Shown here: positions 41,732-50,174 of the stretch, one piece after another
Position numbering within the stretch: position 1 is the first letter of the stretch
How the letters are laid out: each line of letters begins with the position of its first letter
Assembly: GCA_934699135.1 (NCBI GenBank)
Contig: CAKUVM010000005.1
Span: 18,288-82,287, forward strand
Source of the DNA: an uncultured Bacteroidales bacterium
Lineage (GTDB): Bacteria; Bacteroidota; Bacteroidia; Bacteroidales; Marinilabiliaceae
Length of the DNA stretch: 64,000 nt
Reading direction: 5' to 3'
Program-made: the position numbers and the translations under genes
Notes under the pieces: model-generated
What the model was told of the DNA's origin: nothing
What the model saw: the letters and a program-made list of their open reading frames with translations, nothing else
Database searches by the model: none

Positions 41732-42295
41732 ATGGATGACGGTATGGAGTCCCTTGTGCCATTGCGTGTAGCTGCCATTCTGGATGGCGGCGGTAGCAAC
41801 ATATATAACCTTGTGCTGCAAGAGATAACGGGGCGGCGGCGCATGGTCATCACCATAGGGATGTCCGAGGCGCAGGCCATAGCCGTTTTTATGGAGGGCA
41901 TCTCCATGCCGCGCCCGCTCGCTCACGACCTGATGGCGCGCATCATCTCGGCTTTCGGCGGGCGGCTGAGCCGCGTGATAATAGAGGGCCTCGTGGGCGG
42001 GCGGTTTCGCACCAGCCTGGTGATGGACAAGGGCGGCGCTCCGGTGGTTCTTGACGGCCGCACGTCAGACGCCGTGGCCCTGGCCATACGGTGTCAGGCC
42101 CCCATCTTCGCCCGCGAGGCGGTGCTGAGGCTGGCCAATGGCGATGCCGACGCCTTGCGGTGCGGAGCGGCCCGGGGAGTGGAGGGTACCCCGTCAAGTC
42201 TGTTGCGCGAAAAGTTGCGCGACGCCGTGGCGGCAGAGGACTACGAGGCGGCCCAAAAGATACAAGATGAGCTGCGGCGGCGAGGCGAGGCCTAG
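41732..42295 (+). CDS. Bifunctional nuclease family protein (DUF151) with UVR motif
   Basis: A 187-residue cytoplasmic protein. The N-terminal domain (LVLQEITGRRRMVITIGMSEAQAIAVFMEG to GRTSDAVALAIRCQAPIFA) is DUF151/BFN, described as a nuclease in plants and found in many bacteria. The C-terminal 40 residues (LLREKLRDAVAAEDYEAAQKIQDELRRR) form a UvrB/UvrC-type UVR motif. The ATG at 41732 is preferred over an upstream GTG; 41744 is also possible. The stop overlaps the stop of the convergent membrane-protein gene inside CTAG. Confidence 0.85.
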   Translation: MDDGMESLVPLRVAAILDGGGSNIYNLVLQEITGRRRMVITIGMSEAQAIAVFMEGISMPRPLAHDLMARIISAFGGRLSRVIIEGLVGGRFRTSLVMDKGGAPVVLDGRTSDAVALAIRCQAPIFAREAVLRLANGDADALRCGAARGVEGTPSSLLREKLRDAVAAEDYEAAQKIQDELRRRGEA

Positions 42296-42627
42296 GCCAA
42301 GAAGCTAAACCAGGAGTCGAACAGGCGGCCCAAGATGGGCTGGTAGCGCATGACGCCCTTGTTGACGCTGCGCACCCCGATGACCATCATGAGGAAGAAT
42401 ATGATGGTGGCTATCTGCCATGCCAACCAGAAATTGAGAAACCTGAAGACCAAGACATAGGTCAGAGTCTCGACGAGGGCCAGGCCGAGCCCTTGCCGCA
42501 GGTGGAATGTGGCGAACTCCGACCTGTCTGAGCACACAAGGCGGGCGGCAATGCCCACGAGCCACCCCACGGGGGTGATGTAGGCCGCAAAGGCCACGTT
42601 TTTCGATGTCTCGCTAATCTTGCCCAT
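42292..42627 (-). CDS. Small DUF4870-like membrane protein
   Basis: A 111-residue membrane protein with three hydrophobic segments: AAYITPVGWLVGIAARLV, ALVETLTYVLVFRFLNFWLA and IATIIFFLMMVIGVRSV. The FATFHLRQGLGLAL element between the first two resembles the DUF4870 (Tic20-like) family, in which an FHxRQ motif is usual. It overlaps the 3' end of lpxH by 14 nt and its stop shares CTAG with the facing gene. Function is unknown. Confidence 0.7.
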   Translation of the reverse strand: MGKISETSKNVAFAAYITPVGWLVGIAARLVCSDRSEFATFHLRQGLGLALVETLTYVLVFRFLNFWLAWQIATIIFFLMMVIGVRSVNKGVMRYQPILGRLFDSWFSFLA

Positions 42628-43375
42628 ATTTCATAATCTTTACGTCGCGGCCATCGAAGACGGCGTATGTGAAGTGGCGAATCCAGTCCCCTATGACCAG
42701 CAGCCGCTGCCCCCGCCCGCCCACCTCGCAGTCTATGACTTCGTGGCGGTGGCCAAAGATGATGAAGTCCGCCGTGTCGCCCTGAGCCACAATCTTGCGG
42801 GCGTATCTCACCTGGGTCTCGTTCTCCAGGTCTTGCGGGGCGCGCCCCCGCTTGCGCTCCTCGGCGTAGTGGCCCATGCGGCTGCGGTGGCTCCACGTGG
42901 TGGCGATCAGCCCGGCCAGGTCGGGGTGAAGCCAGCGGTAGCAGGCCTGCAAGAATCGGTTGTGGAAGCACCACATCATGACGTGGTACCAACGGTCATA
43001 CCCCAGGTCGTCTCCGTGCCCCAGCAGGAACCGCTTGCCGGCCGCTTCAATGCGCAGGTCGCCGTGGTGGACTGTCACGCCCAGCTCGGCGGGCAGGTAG
43101 TCAAACATCCAGACGTCGTGGTTACCGGTGAAGAAGTGGACGTCCACGCCCCCGTCTGCCAGCTCCGCCACTTTGGCCAGGAAACGGACGTGGCCACGCG
43201 GCACCACGGTGCGGTATTCGAACCAATAGTCGAATATGTCGCCCAGCAGGTACAGGGCCTGGGCCTTGTCTTTTATCGAGTCTAGCCACGCCACCACCCG
43301 AGCCTCGTGCTGGCGGTGGTCTGCTATGTATGGCGCGCCCAGGTGCAGGTCGGAGGCGAAGTATATGTTCTTCAT
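42614..43375 (-). CDS. lpxH: UDP-2,3-diacylglucosamine diphosphatase (LpxH-like)
   Basis: A 253-residue calcineurin-like metallophosphoesterase at the cytoplasmic face of the inner membrane, removing UMP from UDP-2,3-diacylglucosamine to give lipid X in lipid A synthesis. The metal-binding motifs are in order: SDLHLGAP, LLGDIFDYWFEY, TGNHDVWMFDYL, LLGHGDDLGYDRWYHVMMW, and FGHRHEV. The hydrophobic YRWLHPDLAG stretch fits the lipid-contacting cap. The ATG at 43375 is chosen since it starts at MKNIYFASDLHLG; 18 upstream codons read through a hairpin. Confidence 0.9.
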   Translation of the reverse strand: MKNIYFASDLHLGAPYIADHRQHEARVVAWLDSIKDKAQALYLLGDIFDYWFEYRTVVPRGHVRFLAKVAELADGGVDVHFFTGNHDVWMFDYLPAELGVTVHHGDLRIEAAGKRFLLGHGDDLGYDRWYHVMMWCFHNRFLQACYRWLHPDLAGLIATTWSHRSRMGHYAEERKRGRAPQDLENETQVRYARKIVAQGDTADFIIFGHRHEVIDCEVGGRGQRLLVIGDWIRHFTYAVFDGRDVKIMKYGQD

Positions 43376-43398
43376 CAGTGGTCTGTCATTCATTAGGA

Positions 43399-43441
43399 GC
43401 GAGGGAGGCCGTGGCGCGCTGTGCGTCATGGCCTCCCTCGC
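43399..43441. terminator. Perfect 12-bp hairpin between the thioredoxin-like gene and lpxH
   Basis: GCGAGGGAGGCC (43399-43410) pairs with GGCCTCCCTCGC (43430-43441). A T-run (CTGTTTTT) follows only on the plus strand, where no gene is transcribed towards it, so on the minus strand it is a hairpin without a U-tract. Confidence 0.6.
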
Positions 43442-43487
43442 CTGTTTTTCTTTCCCTTTCTGCTTTTGCCGCGCGGTGGCTTGTCGC

Positions 43488-44621
43488 CTATCTCAATATC
43501 TCCTTGAGCTTGTTGTCCAGCCTGGTGCCGAAGAGGTCTTTGCCAATCAGGCGGCCGTCTGGCGCCAAGATGTAGTCTGACGGGATGCTTGTGACGTTAT
43601 ATGTGGCGGCTGCGGGGCTGGAGACGCCCTTGAGGTCGCACACGTTGACCCACTCCTCGCCAGTCGTGGCGGCCTCCCACAGCACCTTGCTAGTGTCGAA
43701 TGAGACGGAGTATATCTCCAGGCCGCTGCCTCTGTATTTTTTGTATATAGAAGCCAACTGGGCCTGAGCCTGCCGGGCGTCATCGTTGGCCGCCATCCAG
43801 AAGAAGAGGATCACCGTCTTGCCTCGCAAAGAGCTGAGCGAGTGCTGTTTGCCGTCTTTGTCTGGCAGCGTGAGGTCTGGCGAGTTGAGTGGCTTGGCCT
43901 GCTGAATGAGGGAGTCGCGGCGGGCGTTGGCCTTGCGGGCCGCGCGCGCGCCGAGGACGTAGTCGCACAGATATTTGACCTGCTCGCTGCGAGGGTAGGC
44001 CATTTGCAAAGACGTGGCCACGGCCGAGAAAAGCTGATGGTCGCGCTTGTCCATCACATCGAAGAGCGGCAGGCCTCCGATCTTTTGGAAGACTATGTAA
44101 TAGCCCACCATGGAGCGCGGGTTGGCGAATACTTTGCCGGTCATCTGGTCTTTCACGTCGCGGATGAGCGAGTCGGTGGCCGTGCCGTCTTGGAGCTTGG
44201 CCAACAGGCCAGATGCGGCCGACATGACGTCTTGCAGGTCGGCGTTGGCCGCCGAGTTGTCAAACTTCACGTTGCCCACCAGCGCGCCGGCGCCGGCGTC
44301 GGCCGTGAGGGTGACGGTCTCCGCGGAGTCCAGCACCACGGAGAAAGACCGTCCGTCGGCCAAACGGATGTTATAGAACGTGGGTTCGGTCTGGAGCTGC
44401 CCCCTAAGGCTGAACTCACCGTCCGAAGCCACGACCTGAGAGTCGCACAGCGTGGTTTGGGCGGTCAGGCCCATGGCCTCCATATACACCTTTTGCCCCT
44501 CCGCGCCTTTGATGACGCCGTGGACCTCTGACCGACCCTTTCCGGAGTCGCAGCCGGTGAGGGCGGCGCAAGCCAACAAGAAGGTGGCGCAAGCAGCCGC
44601 GCCTTTGAGTAGTGTCTTCAT
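43488..44621 (-). CDS. DUF4369/thioredoxin-like lipoprotein lacking the CxxC motif
   Basis: A 377-residue lipoprotein with signal peptide ending LTGC (cysteine about residue 24). The N-terminal half (VHGVIKGAEGQKVYMEAMG onwards) looks like the DUF4369 domain that often precedes TlpA-type thioredoxins in Bacteroidetes. The C-terminal ~140 residues align with a TlpA/AhpC domain (DLTLPDKDGKQHSLSSLRGKTVILFFWMAAN and VTSIPSDYILAPDGRLIG), but where WCxxC is expected the sequence reads FFWMAANDDARQ, with no cysteine. It is therefore probably not a disulfide oxidoreductase. No acidic cluster follows the lipid cysteine (DSGKGRSE), suggesting a periplasmic position. It has its own -7 box. Confidence 0.85.
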   Translation of the reverse strand: MKTLLKGAAACATFLLACAALTGCDSGKGRSEVHGVIKGAEGQKVYMEAMGLTAQTTLCDSQVVASDGEFSLRGQLQTEPTFYNIRLADGRSFSVVLDSAETVTLTADAGAGALVGNVKFDNSAANADLQDVMSAASGLLAKLQDGTATDSLIRDVKDQMTGKVFANPRSMVGYYIVFQKIGGLPLFDVMDKRDHQLFSAVATSLQMAYPRSEQVKYLCDYVLGARAARKANARRDSLIQQAKPLNSPDLTLPDKDGKQHSLSSLRGKTVILFFWMAANDDARQAQAQLASIYKKYRGSGLEIYSVSFDTSKVLWEAATTGEEWVNVCDLKGVSSPAAATYNVTSIPSDYILAPDGRLIGKDLFGTRLDNKLKEILR

Positions 44622-44645
44622 CAATGAAACGATTTTTAGCGACCG

Positions 44646-44653
44646 CAAATATA
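44646..44653 (-). promoter_or_regulatory. -7 box of the thioredoxin-like lipoprotein gene
   Basis: The minus strand reads TATATTTG (exact TAnnTTTG), 25 nt before the ATG at 44621, implying a leader of about 20 nt. Confidence 0.5.
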
Positions 44654-44722
44654 CGCATTTGTCAGCCTAATTTATTGTGCCGCGAGAAGTGTGCCGGCGA
44701 AGGCCCATCTATGGGTTCTTCT

Positions 44723-45787
44723 TCAGCGCTTTAGGCTCAGTCCGAGCCAGAGGCCGGTCACCGTACCGTCTGCCCCCACGCTCATGACGGCGGGAGCGAA
44801 CGCCTCGAAGTCTCCGCGGCTCTCAAGCCCAGCCAGCCGCCCACGCTGGCAGTTGGGTTTCCGTGGCAACTCCACGCCCGCGGGAGCCTCGATGAAGACT
44901 CGCGCCCCGCTAGCCACGGCCTCGGCCACACGTCCCATGGCCTCGCGTGTGGCCATGAGCGTGTCCGTCATCAGCACCATGGCGAACTTTTTGCCACTCA
45001 ACGCCTCTGACGGCACGCTGTCTCCCCCCTCGCTCACAAAGGTGAATGCGGGCGCGCGAACTCCGGCTCCCATCCTCTCATTCAGGCTTATGAGGCGGCC
45101 CGTCATGGCCAACTTGTCGGCTCGGCGGCGCAGCTGCGCGATGTCGGGGTGAGCCGCGGCCATGCGCCCGAAGCGGCGGGCCAAGAGGCGATAGTCCGCC
45201 ACGTCGGCATATAGCCCCGGAAGGCCAAGGAGTGCGGCGGCTGCGAGCGACGTGTCTGGCAGCGTGGCCAGCAGGGCGTCGGCCTCGGCGCGCGCGGCTT
45301 CCCTAAGCTTCATTATGCTGTCGGCCGCGGCTTTGCACCGTTCCGCGCTGGAGAGGCCTCCTTGTGCCGATATGGCGGAGTCGGTGGCCGCCGTCAGACG
45401 CTTGAGCAGCCGCTCCGCGCATATGGCGGCGCGCGTGTCGGGGTCTGAGGCTGTGATTTTGTCCCACTCCTGCCATGTGCCGCATAGCCGCTGCGCCGCC
45501 CCGTGCCTGACCACTAGCGGGAGGCAGTGGCTGTCGTCCCATTTGGCCAGGTATACGCCTTGGGGCAGGGTGTCTGCGTTGGCCGCGTATACGCCGTTGG
45601 CGTCAGGAGAGATGGTGACGGTCGCGCTGTCTGCCGTCAAGACGGAGACGAGCGTCATGTCGCCTGTGGCGGTGCGGTTGAGGTCAATCAATATCATGCC
45701 ATCGTCTTGGGCGCGATGGGCGCAAGATGGCAACACCGTCGCCGCTAGCAGAGACAGGGCCGCGAGGGAGAGGATGTGGCGCGTCAT
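44723..45787 (-). CDS. Hypothetical lipoprotein, possibly with a degenerate thioredoxin-like domain
   Basis: A 354-residue lipoprotein (lipobox LPSC, cysteine about residue 22). The middle is helical and alanine-rich. The C-terminal part (GVRAPAFTFVSEGGDSVPSEALSGKKFAMVLMTDTLM) resembles the start of an AhpC/TlpA domain, followed by a stretch where CxxC would be but is not. No family is confidently recognised. Its ATG overlaps the argH stop as ATGA, so it is expressed with the arginine genes, and the similar lipoprotein gene follows after a promoter. Whether the two are paralogues cannot be proved by eye. Confidence 0.65.
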   Translation of the reverse strand: MTRHILSLAALSLLAATVLPSCAHRAQDDGMILIDLNRTATGDMTLVSVLTADSATVTISPDANGVYAANADTLPQGVYLAKWDDSHCLPLVVRHGAAQRLCGTWQEWDKITASDPDTRAAICAERLLKRLTAATDSAISAQGGLSSAERCKAAADSIMKLREAARAEADALLATLPDTSLAAAALLGLPGLYADVADYRLLARRFGRMAAAHPDIAQLRRRADKLAMTGRLISLNERMGAGVRAPAFTFVSEGGDSVPSEALSGKKFAMVLMTDTLMATREAMGRVAEAVASGARVFIEAPAGVELPRKPNCQRGRLAGLESRGDFEAFAPAVMSVGADGTVTGLWLGLSLKR

Positions 45788-47115
45788 TTGAGCAGTGCCG
45801 CGAGGGCGTCGTTGACCTTGGCGAATGTGAAGCGCGAGCGGATGCGATCCATCTTCTCGCGGATCTTGTCATTGCACAGGTTGCCAATTGAGCCCTCGTG
45901 GGTGTGATGAATCTGCCCGTTGAACTCAAAATGGCCCTGCTCAATCTCCATGCCCACCTGCCTATACGCGTCGCGGAAAGGCGTGCCGGCCAAGGCGCGC
46001 CGGTTGACCTCCTCCACGCTGAAGGCGTACTTGTATCGCGGGTCCTTCATAATGTCGCGCTCCACCTCAATATTCTCTATGGCGTAGGCCGTGATGTCGA
46101 CGCAATCCTTTATCTCGTCAAAGAGGGGGATGAAGACCTCCTTGATAATCTGCATGTCGCGGAAATATCCGCTGGGCAGGTTGCCGCTGATGAGGCGGAT
46201 GGTGTTTGGCGCCCCTTGGATTTTGTTGCAGTGGGCGCGGACTAGCTCGAAGACGTCGGGGTTCTTCTTGTGAGGCATGATGCTGGAGCCTGTCGTCATC
46301 TGCTTGGGCAGGTGGATGAAGCCGAAGTTCTGGCTGGTGAAGAGGCACCCGTCAAAGGCGAGCCTGCCAACGGTCTCGGCGATGGCGGCCAGGGCGAACG
46401 TGACGATGCGCTCCGTCTTGCCGCGCCCCATCTGGGCGTAGACCACGTTATACGCCAAGTCGTCAAAGCCGAGCAGGCGGGTGGTCATGGCGCGGTTGAG
46501 GGGGAATGACGAGCCGTAGCCCGCCGCCGCGCCGAGGGGGTTCTGGTTGGCCACATCCCACGCCGCGGCGAGCATCGTCATGTCATCGGTCAGGCTCTCG
46601 GCGTAGGCTCCGAACCACAGGCCGAAAGAAGACGGCATGGCCACTTGGAGGTGCGTGTAGCCGGGGATGAGGATGTCTTTATATTTCTCGCTCTGCGACT
46701 GCAGGACGTCGAACAACTTGGAGACGCGGCCCACGAGGTCCTCTATCTGGGCGCGGATGTAGAGCTTGAGGTCGAGCAGCACCTGGTCGTTGCGCGAGCG
46801 GCCGCTGTGCACTTTTTTGCCTATGTCGCCCAGGCGGCGCGTGAGCATCAGCTCCACTTGCGAGTGGACGTCTTCTATGCCGTCTTCTATGACGAATTTG
46901 CCTTCTTCCGCTGTCTTGTATATGTCTTTCAGCTCTTTGAGGAGAACCTCCAGTTCGCTTTTTTTCAGCAGTCCTATGGTCTCAAGCATGGTGATGTGGG
47001 CCATGGTGCCAAGCACGTCGAACGGAGCCAGGTGCAGGTCGAGCTCACGGTCGCGCCCCACGGTGAAGCGGTCTATGCGCTCGTCTTCCGAATATCCTTT
47101 ATCCCAGAGTTTCAT
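45784..47115 (-). CDS. argH: Argininosuccinate lyase
   Basis: A 443-residue enzyme of the fumarase/aspartase superfamily that splits argininosuccinate into arginine and fumarate. Family signatures are VHSGRSRNDQVLLDLKLYIR, GYTHLQVAMPSSFGLWFGAY and the catalytic-loop motif TGSSIMPHKKNPDVFELVR. The first part (WDKGYSEDERIDRFTVGRD) is a Bacteroidetes-type N-terminus. It is the last of three arginine genes read from right to left (argB, argE, argH). Confidence 0.97.
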   Translation of the reverse strand: MKLWDKGYSEDERIDRFTVGRDRELDLHLAPFDVLGTMAHITMLETIGLLKKSELEVLLKELKDIYKTAEEGKFVIEDGIEDVHSQVELMLTRRLGDIGKKVHSGRSRNDQVLLDLKLYIRAQIEDLVGRVSKLFDVLQSQSEKYKDILIPGYTHLQVAMPSSFGLWFGAYAESLTDDMTMLAAAWDVANQNPLGAAAGYGSSFPLNRAMTTRLLGFDDLAYNVVYAQMGRGKTERIVTFALAAIAETVGRLAFDGCLFTSQNFGFIHLPKQMTTGSSIMPHKKNPDVFELVRAHCNKIQGAPNTIRLISGNLPSGYFRDMQIIKEVFIPLFDEIKDCVDITAYAIENIEVERDIMKDPRYKYAFSVEEVNRRALAGTPFRDAYRQVGMEIEQGHFEFNGQIHHTHEGSIGNLCNDKIREKMDRIRSRFTFAKVNDALAALLK

Positions 47116-47156
47116 TGTCTTAGGAGTGGTTGTTTTGTCTGTTGAGTGTTTTTGTC

Positions 47157-48233
47157 TTATAGGCGCAGACCCGAGAGCAGCTCCACGTAGGTCTTCACGC
47201 CGGTCTCTATCTCGTCAAGGCCAATGAACTCGTCCGCCGTGTGGGAGCGCGCCGACTGTCCTGGCCCTATCTTGACGGACGTGAACGGCATCAGGGCCTG
47301 GTCGCTCATGGTGGGCGAGCCGAACGGCTTGAGGCCTAAGGCCAGGCATTTCTGCACGATGGGGTGGTCCATGGCGATGGCGGAGCTGCCGAGCCTTGTT
47401 GACCGCTCATGCACGCTCACGCTCACGGCCTTCTTGATGAGAGCCAGCAGCTCGGCGTTGGAATACAGCTCGTTCACCCTCACGTCCACCACGAAGCGGC
47501 ACGTGTCTGGCACCACGTTGTGCTGCGTGCCGGCCTCAATCTGCGTGACGGTCATCTTGACGGGGCCAAGGAACTGGCTCACTCGGTCGAACGTGTGGCT
47601 CTTGAACCACTCTATGGCCGGCAGTGCCTGATATATGGCGTTGACCCCCTCATTTCGCGCGGCGTGTCCGCTCTTGCCAAACGCCGTGCAGTCTAGCACC
47701 ATGAGGCCTTTCTCCGCCACGGCGGGCTGCATGCCCGTGGGCTCGCCCACAATGGCCAGGCTCACGGGGCCAAGCTCGGGCAGTATGCTCTCCACGCCAC
47801 CGCGCCCGCTGACCTCCTCCTCGGCCGAGGCGGCGAAGACGAGCGTGAAAGGCCTCTCGGCCTCCTCTTGCGCCATGTAGCGGAATGCGGCCAGCAGGCT
47901 CACCAGAGGGCCGCCGGCGTCGTTGCTGCCTAGGCCATAGAGCTTGCCGCCCTCCACTTGCGCCACGAAGGGGTCGCGGGTGTAGCCCGCGGCGGGTTTC
48001 ACGGTGTCGATGTGCGAGTTGAGCAGCACCACGGGCTTGCCCTCGGCGCAGCTGATCTCGCGCGCCCAGAGGTTGTTGCCCTTGCGGCACACGGCCATGC
48101 CCCACGCCGCCATCTGCCCTTGCAGCAGGTCGGCCACGGCGGCCTCGTCGCGGCTGACCGACGGTGTGGCGATCATCCGTTTCAGCAGCTCCACAGACTC
48201 GGCTGTGAGGCGTGAGAGCAGCGCGTTGTTCAT
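47157..48233 (-). CDS. argE: M20-family acyl-ornithine deacylase (ArgE-like)
   Basis: A 358-residue zinc-dependent amidohydrolase that removes the acyl group from N-acyl-ornithine. The metal ligands are seen in LLNSHIDTV, GLGSNDAGGP (D), and SAEEEVSGRGG (general base and ligand), with a later HTADEFIGLDE histidine. In Bacteroidetes this step often uses N-succinylornithine rather than N-acetylornithine; sequence alone cannot decide. Its ATG overlaps the argB stop (ATGA), and argH follows 41 nt on. Confidence 0.9.
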   Translation of the reverse strand: MNNALLSRLTAESVELLKRMIATPSVSRDEAAVADLLQGQMAAWGMAVCRKGNNLWAREISCAEGKPVVLLNSHIDTVKPAAGYTRDPFVAQVEGGKLYGLGSNDAGGPLVSLLAAFRYMAQEEAERPFTLVFAASAEEEVSGRGGVESILPELGPVSLAIVGEPTGMQPAVAEKGLMVLDCTAFGKSGHAARNEGVNAIYQALPAIEWFKSHTFDRVSQFLGPVKMTVTQIEAGTQHNVVPDTCRFVVDVRVNELYSNAELLALIKKAVSVSVHERSTRLGSSAIAMDHPIVQKCLALGLKPFGSPTMSDQALMPFTSVKIGPGQSARSHTADEFIGLDEIETGVKTYVELLSGLRL

Positions 48234-49015
48234 AGTCTCAGCGTCGTGCCTAGGCCTGTGCGGAGGCCTTGCACGTTGGTTATGGTCACGCTGGCCACGC
48301 CTTGGCGTATGGCCTCAAAGCCATTGTCTAGTTTAGGAATCATACCGGCCGCCACGATGCCCTCCGCCTGATATTTCTTGAATGTGTCGTAGTCCAGGTC
48401 GGGGATGACGGTCGTGTCATCGTCCGGGTTGAGCAATACGCCAGGCTTCTCAAAGCAGAAGACCAGCCGCACGCCGTGCGCTTTGGCCATGGCGCGCGCC
48501 AGCTCGCTGGCAATGGTGTCGGCGTTGGTGTTCAGCAGGTTGCCATGACCGTCATGCGTGATGGGAGACATGACGGGCGTCACGCCTTGGCTTATGAGCT
48601 GCGAGAGCGCGTCGGCACGGACTTCGCGCACGTCGCCCACAAAGCCGAAGTCCACCGTTTGGCCGTCGCTCATTTTCTTGGGCGCGCGCCTGTCTGAGCG
48701 AATCACGCCCATATCGGCCCCCGTGAGGCCCAGGGCGTTCACGCCGCGGCTCTGGAGCTGCGCCACAATGTTTTTGTTCACCAGGCCGGCGTAGACCATG
48801 GTGACAATCTTGAGCGTCTCGGCGTCTGTCACCCTGCGCCCCTCTACCATGTGGGCCTCCACGCCAAGGCGTTCTGACAGTTTTGTGGCGGATCGGCCTC
48901 CGCCGTGCACAAGGGTCTTGGCTCCGCTCAGGGCGGCGAAGTCGTCAAGCAGTGAGGATAAGGACTCCGCCTCCTCCACCACCTTGCCGCCCACTTTTAC
49001 TATGGTAAGATCCAT
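48230..49015 (-). CDS. argB: Acylglutamate kinase (ArgB)
   Basis: A 261-residue amino-acid kinase that phosphorylates N-acyl-glutamate in arginine synthesis. The nucleotide site begins VKVGGKVVE, the substrate loop is LVHGGGRSATKLSERLG, and the following GLTGADMGVI and DTIASELARAMAKA regions are standard. In this phylum N-succinylglutamate can be the substrate. It is the first gene of the minus-strand arginine cluster. Confidence 0.95.
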   Translation of the reverse strand: MDLTIVKVGGKVVEEAESLSSLLDDFAALSGAKTLVHGGGRSATKLSERLGVEAHMVEGRRVTDAETLKIVTMVYAGLVNKNIVAQLQSRGVNALGLTGADMGVIRSDRRAPKKMSDGQTVDFGFVGDVREVRADALSQLISQGVTPVMSPITHDGHGNLLNTNADTIASELARAMAKAHGVRLVFCFEKPGVLLNPDDDTTVIPDLDYDTFKKYQAEGIVAAGMIPKLDNGFEAIRQGVASVTITNVQGLRTGLGTTLRL

Positions 49016-49056
49016 TGTCGGGATTTTATATTCTGGTCGTTCGTGTTATATATACG

Positions 49057-49064
49057 CGAAAGTA
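49057..49064 (-). promoter_or_regulatory. Possible -7 box upstream of argB
   Basis: The minus strand reads TACTTTCG, one mismatch from TAnnTTTG and the same variant class as the tRNA-Leu promoter (TAACTTCG). It lies 42 nt before the ATG. Confidence 0.35.
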
Positions 49065-49102
49065 GAAATAAATATTGACCGATGGCCGCTTGGCGGCACG
49101 GG

Positions 49103-50053
49103 TCACTTCTCACTCTCCTTACTCTCTTCTTCCTTTTTCTTGCGCCGGCTCAGCACCTTGGCCACCGCCGCGCCAATGCCGACCACCGCCAATGCGATAA
49201 TTTTCCACGCCTTGAGCAGGAAGAGGCCAATCTTGCCCAATATGCCCGTCTTGGCCAGCACGGTGCCGGCCACCAGGCCGCCCAGGCCCCATTCTGACGC
49301 CGCGTCGGTGTCGGCGTCGTAATCCTCATATCGCAATCCCTTCTCGTAGTGGACGCTCTCAGACAGCCTGTCTCCCGTGGCGATGGCTTTCGCCGAGTCG
49401 TCTAGTGAGGCGATGGCCTTGATCTCGACATATCCGCGGCGGCCCAAGATTCTCACGTCATAGTTCACCACTTCGTTCACGTAGTCCTCTCCCGTCTCGT
49501 CGTCATGCGCCGAGAAGCGCAGGTGGCGCGCCCAACGGAGCATCTTGCGCCCTTTGTCATATTCCGGCTCTTTGGCCCACCCCACAATTTCTTGTTTCGG
49601 GTAGCCGAGCGGCACCAGGCTGTCGTTGAGCGCGGTGGTGTTGAGGCGCATCTCTTCCATGAGGTTGTCGGCGTTGATGTCCGCCGCGTCGTCGTCGCTC
49701 ACGTAGCCTGCCGCGTCATAGTATATTATGAATGCCACGGTGGTTTGTGGCAACAAGGTGTCGGCCGTCGGCACCAGCGAGCAGAGCACCAGGGTGTCTG
49801 CCGAGTTTCCCCAATACAGTTCCAGCAGGCGGCGGGTGTCATATTGGTCAATGAGCGTCATGTCCGTCGGGACGTCCATCCACGCCCCGCTGCCGCCCCC
49901 AATCTCGGCCGCCTCGCCACACACGCCCACAATGGTGTCGGTGGCCATATATTCCTCAATGTCGAAGTCGTCCTCGTCCTCGTTGCTTGTCTGCGCCATT
50001 GCGGCGGGCGTGGCCGCCATGAGCATGGTGGCTAGCCAAAGGTAGTGTCTCAT
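49103..50053 (-). CDS. DUF2167-family membrane protein
   Basis: A 316-residue exported and membrane-anchored protein. After a signal peptide (MRHYLWLATMLMAATPAAMAQ) comes the DUF2167 domain: IIYYDAAGYVSDDDAADINADNLMEEM, then LGYPKQEIVGWAKEPEYDKGRKMLRWARHL and VNYDVRILGRRGYVEIKAIASL. The C-terminal ~60 residues include a hydrophobic stretch (IGLFLLKAWKIIALAVVGIGAAVAKVL) and a lysine/glutamate-rich tail. Position and sequence suggest an envelope protein; DUF2167 proteins have no established activity. It is divergent from the M16 peptidase gene. Confidence 0.85.
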   Translation of the reverse strand: MRHYLWLATMLMAATPAAMAQTSNEDEDDFDIEEYMATDTIVGVCGEAAEIGGGSGAWMDVPTDMTLIDQYDTRRLLELYWGNSADTLVLCSLVPTADTLLPQTTVAFIIYYDAAGYVSDDDAADINADNLMEEMRLNTTALNDSLVPLGYPKQEIVGWAKEPEYDKGRKMLRWARHLRFSAHDDETGEDYVNEVVNYDVRILGRRGYVEIKAIASLDDSAKAIATGDRLSESVHYEKGLRYEDYDADTDAASEWGLGGLVAGTVLAKTGILGKIGLFLLKAWKIIALAVVGIGAAVAKVLSRRKKKEEESKESEK

Positions 50054-50174
50054 CTTGATTAAAAAGAATAGAGTGATAGTTTAGTGGTAAAATTAATTAA
50101 AAGAGACAACAAAAGAGCCAGTGTCGCTAGTCAATATGTAACTTTACGAATGTCATAATTAAACCAACAAAATA

